This document shows positions 62,021-64,000 of a stretch of 64,000 bases of DNA, piece by piece. The position numbers and the translations under genes are program-made. Origin of the DNA: Paenibacillus sp. HB172176. Lineage in GTDB: Bacteria; Bacillota; Bacilli; Paenibacillales; Paenibacillaceae. Within the stretch, counting starts at the first letter, position 1, and the number at the start of each line of letters is the position of its first letter. The stretch covers positions 1 to 64,000 of the forward strand of contig NZ_JAATHD010000004.1 of NCBI RefSeq assembly GCF_011947265.1. The letters run 5' to 3'. A model generated the notes under the pieces. The model was not told where the DNA came from, made no database searches, and saw only the letters and a program-made list of their open reading frames with translations.

Positions 62021-64000
62021 ATGGTGAAGAAGCTGCGAAAAGAGTTTGGATTATTCCTGATCCTTACCCTGCTCCTCAGTGCATTTGCGCCGCTGACTCC
62101 TGCGTCTGCAATGCCAGATCCTACTCCACAAGAGGTGACGGCAACGGATTCTGTTACCTTCGCGACCTATATGGCGAATCCCGGCGTTTCCGTCATTAAC
62201 TTGGTCGGAACGGAAACTTACGAATACGGCGGCGGCACGGTTGACCGGCCTCTGACGATCAACGGGAATGGCGCTTCCATCACCGTTACTGGCGGTGTCT
62301 CGGGAGTCAGCTTTACGCGTTCGTTTGATGGAGGGGTGGATCCGTATGCAAATGTGAACTCATTTTTGTATGTGGACGGCACCGGTGACTTGACTATCAA
62401 TGATGTGCTCCTCCAGGGTGAACAAGATTTAATGCTGTTTAGCGTTATTGGGGTAAAATCGGGCGGCAAGCTGGCGGCTGACCATATCGAGATGGACAAT
62501 TTCTTCAATAACAGTGATTACTTGACTGGCGGAGGGACAAATGAAAAACAGTTGAGCTTCGGCATCTTGCTGGAGAACGGCTCTATGGCGACGGTGCAGA
62601 ACAGCACTTTCGGCTCCGGCAATGCGTTCCGTCAGGCCATTAGTGTTTATGGCGACGCGAACATCTTGAATAATACGTTCGAAGGGACGTTGTACCCCGG
62701 AAGGCTTCGTTATACGGATGGCTACGAATATGCGATATATACGTATGGCGGCGATATTACCATTCGAGGCAATCAGATCAGCGGCTATGACAGCACGAAC
62801 CAGCCGGGTTACAGAAGCGGTGCCATTTGCTTGATCGCCTTCTATGACTCGTCCGTGATTATTGAAGGCAACACGTTGACGGATAACGGCGACAGCTTTG
62901 GCGTTACGGGGGTATGGTCCGGACTGGCTGAAGGCTCGTTGACCATTAACGGACGTTTGCTTGTCGACGATTCGTTCCAATACCCAACCGACGAGGAGAT
63001 TACGGCCTGCGAAGACAATGGAGAATGCACCGATCCATACGATTTCGAGAACCTATGGTCCATAGGCGAATCGCTAATGCAGAGCAATACGTCAACGCAT
63101 CCGAATTATCCGTATGGCGGCAATGTATTAATCATGCTGGATCAGGATGATGAGGTCGAAATTGACGGGGGATTCGCTGTGCTTGGCGGATATTTGTCTC
63201 CGGTGTTGACGTTGGTCGATCAGGATGAGAATTGGGCGGAGCTGGCGTTCTCAACTGATGAAGAAATCAAAAAAATACTAAAAGAAGCGGTCAGTGTACG
63301 TATTGAGAAGAAGGTTGGGAACGACTGGGTTGCGGCTGGACCTCAAATCGATTTGACCGACCTTATTAATGATAATGCCGATTTGACGACGCGTATTGAG
63401 GGCTTGACGCCGGGGCAGGATTATACGCTTCGCTTGAAAATGATTCATCAATCTTATGTGGAACCTTCTGTTCCCTTGGAAGAATATGATGAAAATCAAA
63501 GAAATCTCATCACCTATTCCGGAACGATCATAGTAGATAAGACTCCGCCTGCAGCGCCAGTGATCACCTCGCCTGTAGACGGAACTTCAAGAACGAACCG
63601 CCGACCAGTCGTGGAAGGAACGGCGGAGCCAGGCAGCGCGGTGACGTTGACGATTGACGGTACAGAGTACAGTTTGACGGCGGGCAGCGACGGCAAATGG
63701 AGCTATACGCCGACGAATAACCTCGATATCGGAACGCATACTTTCTCGGCTTATGCAACGGATGCGGTCGGCAATGTCGGACCTGTCTCCTCTGAAATTC
63801 AATTGAGGATTTACGTTCCTGCTTCCGTACCTGTTGAAGAGACCGATGACTCGTCCGGCATCGACATTCTCGTCAACGGCAAGGTTGAGAATGCCGGGAC
63901 AGCGGTAACGACCGAGGAGAATGGCCGTTCAGTGACAACGGTAACAGTCGATCCGGACAAGCTGAAGGATAAGCTGGAAGAGGAAGGGCAGAACGCCATT
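62021..64000 (+). CDS. Beta-helix surface protein, probably SLH-anchored (3' end outside window)
   Basis: The frame is open for 660 codons to the window edge. Signal peptide (MVKKLRKEFGLFLILTLLLSAFAPLTPASA), then a right-handed beta-helix region (about 35-330: ITVTGGVSG, GILLENGSMATVQNSTFGSGNA, GGDITIRGNQISGYDS, SSVIIEGNTLTDNGDSFGV). A beta domain is followed by an Ig-like module (about 515-605: PAAPVITSPVDGTSRTNRRP, VEGTAEPGSAVTLTIDG). The end (GIDILVNGKVENAGTA, VTVDPDKLKDKL) resembles the stalk before SLH repeats in Paenibacillus surface proteins. GGGGTGA lies 7 bp before ATG 62021; GTG 62024 is an alternative. Confidence 0.75.
   Translation, partial: MVKKLRKEFGLFLILTLLLSAFAPLTPASAMPDPTPQEVTATDSVTFATYMANPGVSVINLVGTETYEYGGGTVDRPLTINGNGASITVTGGVSGVSFTRSFDGGVDPYANVNSFLYVDGTGDLTINDVLLQGEQDLMLFSVIGVKSGGKLAADHIEMDNFFNNSDYLTGGGTNEKQLSFGILLENGSMATVQNSTFGSGNAFRQAISVYGDANILNNTFEGTLYPGRLRYTDGYEYAIYTYGGDITIRGNQISGYDSTNQPGYRSGAICLIAFYDSSVIIEGNTLTDNGDSFGVTGVWSGLAEGSLTINGRLLVDDSFQYPTDEEITACEDNGECTDPYDFENLWSIGESLMQSNTSTHPNYPYGGNVLIMLDQDDEVEIDGGFAVLGGYLSPVLTLVDQDENWAELAFSTDEEIKKILKEAVSVRIEKKVGNDWVAAGPQIDLTDLINDNADLTTRIEGLTPGQDYTLRLKMIHQSYVEPSVPLEEYDENQRNLITYSGTIIVDKTPPAAPVITSPVDGTSRTNRRPVVEGTAEPGSAVTLTIDGTEYSLTAGSDGKWSYTPTNNLDIGTHTFSAYATDAVGNVGPVSSEIQLRIYVPASVPVEETDDSSGIDILVNGKVENAGTAVTTEENGRSVTTVTVDPDKLKDKLEEEGQNAI

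Noticed and set aside
1..64000. tRNA or rRNA genes
   Set aside because: No cloverleaf-forming segment or rRNA sequence was noticed on either strand by eye; a dedicated scan was not possible.

Overview
The window looks like a chromosomal segment of a Paenibacillus/Cohnella-type bacterium (Firmicutes, Paenibacillaceae). The reasons are Gram-positive lipoprotein and SLH-anchored surface proteins, strong AGGAGG-type ribosome sites with frequent GTG and TTG starts, many membrane-bound AraC regulators and YesM/YesN-type two-component systems, and three sugar importers of the LplB/YtcP type that carry no ATPase gene of their own. It begins inside the 3' end of a group II intron and ends inside an open reading frame for a surface protein.

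Layout. 1-5.6 kb: intron tail, a secreted DUF4832-type protein with carbohydrate-binding modules, a UPF0316 membrane protein, an AraC regulator and a beta-propeller protein. 6.1-12.8 kb: membrane AraC regulator, two permeases and a binding lipoprotein. 13-20.3 kb: a DUF2207 membrane protein, a large cytosolic glycosidase-like protein, a ferritin-like putative metalloprotein, and two AraC regulators. 20.4-36 kb: an apparent pectin/rhamnogalacturonan utilisation locus (oligogalacturonate-lyase-like protein, membrane AraC regulator, complete permease/permease/lipoprotein set behind a cre-like site, a large unassigned glycosidase-like protein, GH29 fucosidase, nucleoside hydrolase, GH78 rhamnosidase). 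36.2-36.7 kb: a decayed Rpn-family nuclease. 37.2-42.3 kb: a binding lipoprotein fused in one operon with a YesM kinase and YesN regulator. 42.5-53.6 kb: a 7TM histidine kinase and SARP-type response regulator next to two SLH surface proteins, one collagen-like with a C1q-like head and one of 1834 residues with RCC1 repeats and eight 80-residue repeats. 53.7-60.6 kb: an IclR regulator divergent from a DapA-family lyase, importer and sialidase-like propeller. 60.8-64 kb: two small membrane proteins and the start of a beta-helix surface protein.

How it fits together. Most genes serve sensing, import and cytosolic degradation of complex plant (or microbial) polysaccharide fragments, under AraC, two-component and probably CcpA (cre) control. 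The most interesting regulatory signal is that both SLH surface-protein genes share one promoter architecture: two 11-bp direct repeats of ATTCTTTCA, then the same spacing to a TTGATAG element. This is the type of site expected for the SARP-type response regulator encoded next door. A second clear pair is the AGAA-N5-TTCT operators in front of the iclR and dapA-like genes. Non-coding DNA is rich in dispersed repeats: a 189-bp four-armed element seen twice, a 51-bp tandem repeat family at three loci, and a small terminal-inverted-repeat insert.
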